Position numbers and translations under genes: made by a program
Part shown: piece by piece, positions 32,049 through 33,141 of the stretch
Layout: the number at the start of each line of letters is the position of its first letter
Numbering within the stretch: the stretch's first letter is position 1
Assembly: GCA_946481495.1 (NCBI GenBank)
Contig: CAMLNW010000003.1
Location: forward strand, 1-33,141
DNA length: 33,141 nt
Direction of reading: 5' to 3'
From: an uncultured Actinomycetes bacterium
GTDB lineage: Bacteria > Actinomycetota > Thermoleophilia > Solirubrobacterales > Thermoleophilaceae
Notes under the pieces: generated by a model
The model's input: the letters and a program-made list of their open reading frames with translations, nothing else
What the model was told of the DNA's origin: nothing
The model's database searches: none

Positions 32049-33141
32049 ATGCACGCGAGCGACAGCCCATCTGAGTCCTGGAAGCAGTACGGCAACCACT
32101 TCATCCTCGAGGACGCGCCTGACGGGAAGCTGCCGGACGAGATGATGGAGCCGCTGGCGGCGATGCGACTGATCTCGCAGGACCTGGTGCTCGACGGGAT
32201 CCCGGAGCGCAACCTGGCGACGTTCGTGACGACGTGGATGGAGCCCGAGGCGCAGCGGATCATCGCCGAGAACCTGCACCGCAACTTCATCGACCACGCC
32301 GAGTACCCGCAGACGGCGGAGATCGAGCAGCGCTGCATCCGGATGCTCGCCGACCTCTTCAATGCGCCCGGCGAGACGACCGGCGCGCGCACCCAGGGCT
32401 CGTCGGAGGCGATCATGCTCGGCGCGCTGTCGCTGAAGTGGAAGTGGCGTCAGCGGCGCGAGGCGGCCGGCAAGGACACGACCAAGCCGAACATCGTCTT
32501 CGGCGGCGACGTCCACGTCGTCTGGGACAAGTTCTGCCGCTACTTCGACGTCGAGCCGCGGATCGTCCCGCTGCAGCCGCACAAGTTCACGATCGGCCCC
32601 GAGGACGTCGCGCCGCACGTCGACGAGAACACGATCGGCGTAGCCGCTGTGCTCGGCACGACTTTCACCGGCCACGCCGACGACATCGTCGGGATCGACA
32701 AGCTGCTGCGTGAGCTCAGGGACGAGAAGGGCCTCGACGTGCCGCTGCACATCGACGCCGCCAGCGGCGGCTTCGTCTGGCCCTTCCTCTACCCCGACAG
32801 TGAGTGGGACTTCCGGCTCGAGCAGGTCCGCTCGATCAACGTCTCCGGCCACAAGTTCGGCATGGTCTACCCGGGGATCGGCTGGCTGATCTTCCGCGAG
32901 ACCAGCGACCTCGCCGAGGACCTCGTCTTCTACGAGAACTACCTCGGCAAGACCGACGCCACCTTCACGCTCAACTTCTCGACTGGCTCGGCGATGGTCC
33001 TCGCCCAGTACTACAACTTCATCCGCCTCGGGCATGAGGGCTACCGCCTGGCGATCGGCGCGATGGCCGCGAACGCGACCTACCTCGGCGAGCGCCTGCG
33101 GGAGATCGGTCCGTTCGAGCTCGTCGGGAGCGGCGAGGAGC
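32049..33141 (+). CDS. gad: Glutamate decarboxylase (3' truncated by window edge)
   Basis: 364 residues visible, no stop before the right edge. It matches class II PLP-dependent glutamate decarboxylases: GARTQGSSEAIMLGALSLKW (113-132), HIDAASGGFVWPF (234-246, D236 binding the pyridine nitrogen) and the Schiff-base lysine K269 in NVSGHKFG, close to K276 of the E. coli enzymes. The enzyme turns L-glutamate into GABA and CO2, consuming a proton, and often serves acid resistance or GABA metabolism. About 100 residues are missing at the C-terminus. No antiporter gene is seen in the window. Confidence 0.9.
   Translation, partial: MHASDSPSESWKQYGNHFILEDAPDGKLPDEMMEPLAAMRLISQDLVLDGIPERNLATFVTTWMEPEAQRIIAENLHRNFIDHAEYPQTAEIEQRCIRMLADLFNAPGETTGARTQGSSEAIMLGALSLKWKWRQRREAAGKDTTKPNIVFGGDVHVVWDKFCRYFDVEPRIVPLQPHKFTIGPEDVAPHVDENTIGVAAVLGTTFTGHADDIVGIDKLLRELRDEKGLDVPLHIDAASGGFVWPFLYPDSEWDFRLEQVRSINVSGHKFGMVYPGIGWLIFRETSDLAEDLVFYENYLGKTDATFTLNFSTGSAMVLAQYYNFIRLGHEGYRLAIGAMAANATYLGERLREIGPFELVGSGEE

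Overview
The window is high-GC DNA that looks like an actinobacterial chromosome, probably of the class Thermoleophilia (Solirubrobacter/Conexibacter-like). That placement is an inference from gene content: an MptA/FolE2-type GTP cyclohydrolase, a short housekeeping sigma factor, a DUF3618/DUF4235/actinobacterial-holin trio, PadR plus permease-prefix genes, and frequent GTG/TTG starts. No 16S rRNA gene is present to confirm it.

Region 1 (1-14,358) is an accessory island. It opens inside a large helicase with an Mrr-like nuclease motif, truncated by the left edge. Two tandem versions of one module follow: a MerR/excisionase-type HTH protein, a spacer carrying a long inverted repeat, a Replic_Relax-type winged-helix/PD-(D/E)XK-like protein, and a membrane-anchored VirD4/TraD-like ATPase (2,997-6,019 and 6,016-9,859). 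The second version also has an XRE regulator between two near-identical HTH genes. A defence-like cluster comes next: an HNH-like protein, two divergent HEPN-like proteins, an Mrr-type endonuclease with C-terminal cysteine clusters, and an unknown helical protein. The island ends in the 3' half of a tRNA-Thr(CGT) gene (13,355-13,396) and, about 1 kb on, a second shorter copy of the same tRNA end (14,335-14,358). These are the expected footprints of tRNA-targeted integration. An antitoxin gene with a broken PIN toxin lies between them.

Region 2 (14,360-25,670) looks like ordinary chromosome: a HAD phosphatase, an XRE regulator, a three-gene holin/DUF3618/DUF4235 membrane operon, an MBL hydrolase, a YihY membrane protein coupled to a membrane-anchored phosphatase, an enoyl-CoA hydratase-DUF3817-pgsA operon, mptA/folE2, rpoD and a small PD-(D/E)XK protein.

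Region 3 (25,700-28,490) begins with tRNA-Tyr(GTA) and tRNA-Thr(GGT), then small hypothetical genes and the decayed C-terminal end of a tyrosine recombinase whose catalytic tyrosine is now a cysteine. It looks like the remains of a second integrated element. Region 4 (28,492-33,141) holds a membrane patatin-like lipase, a PadR regulator operon and the start of a glutamate decarboxylase gene that runs off the right edge.
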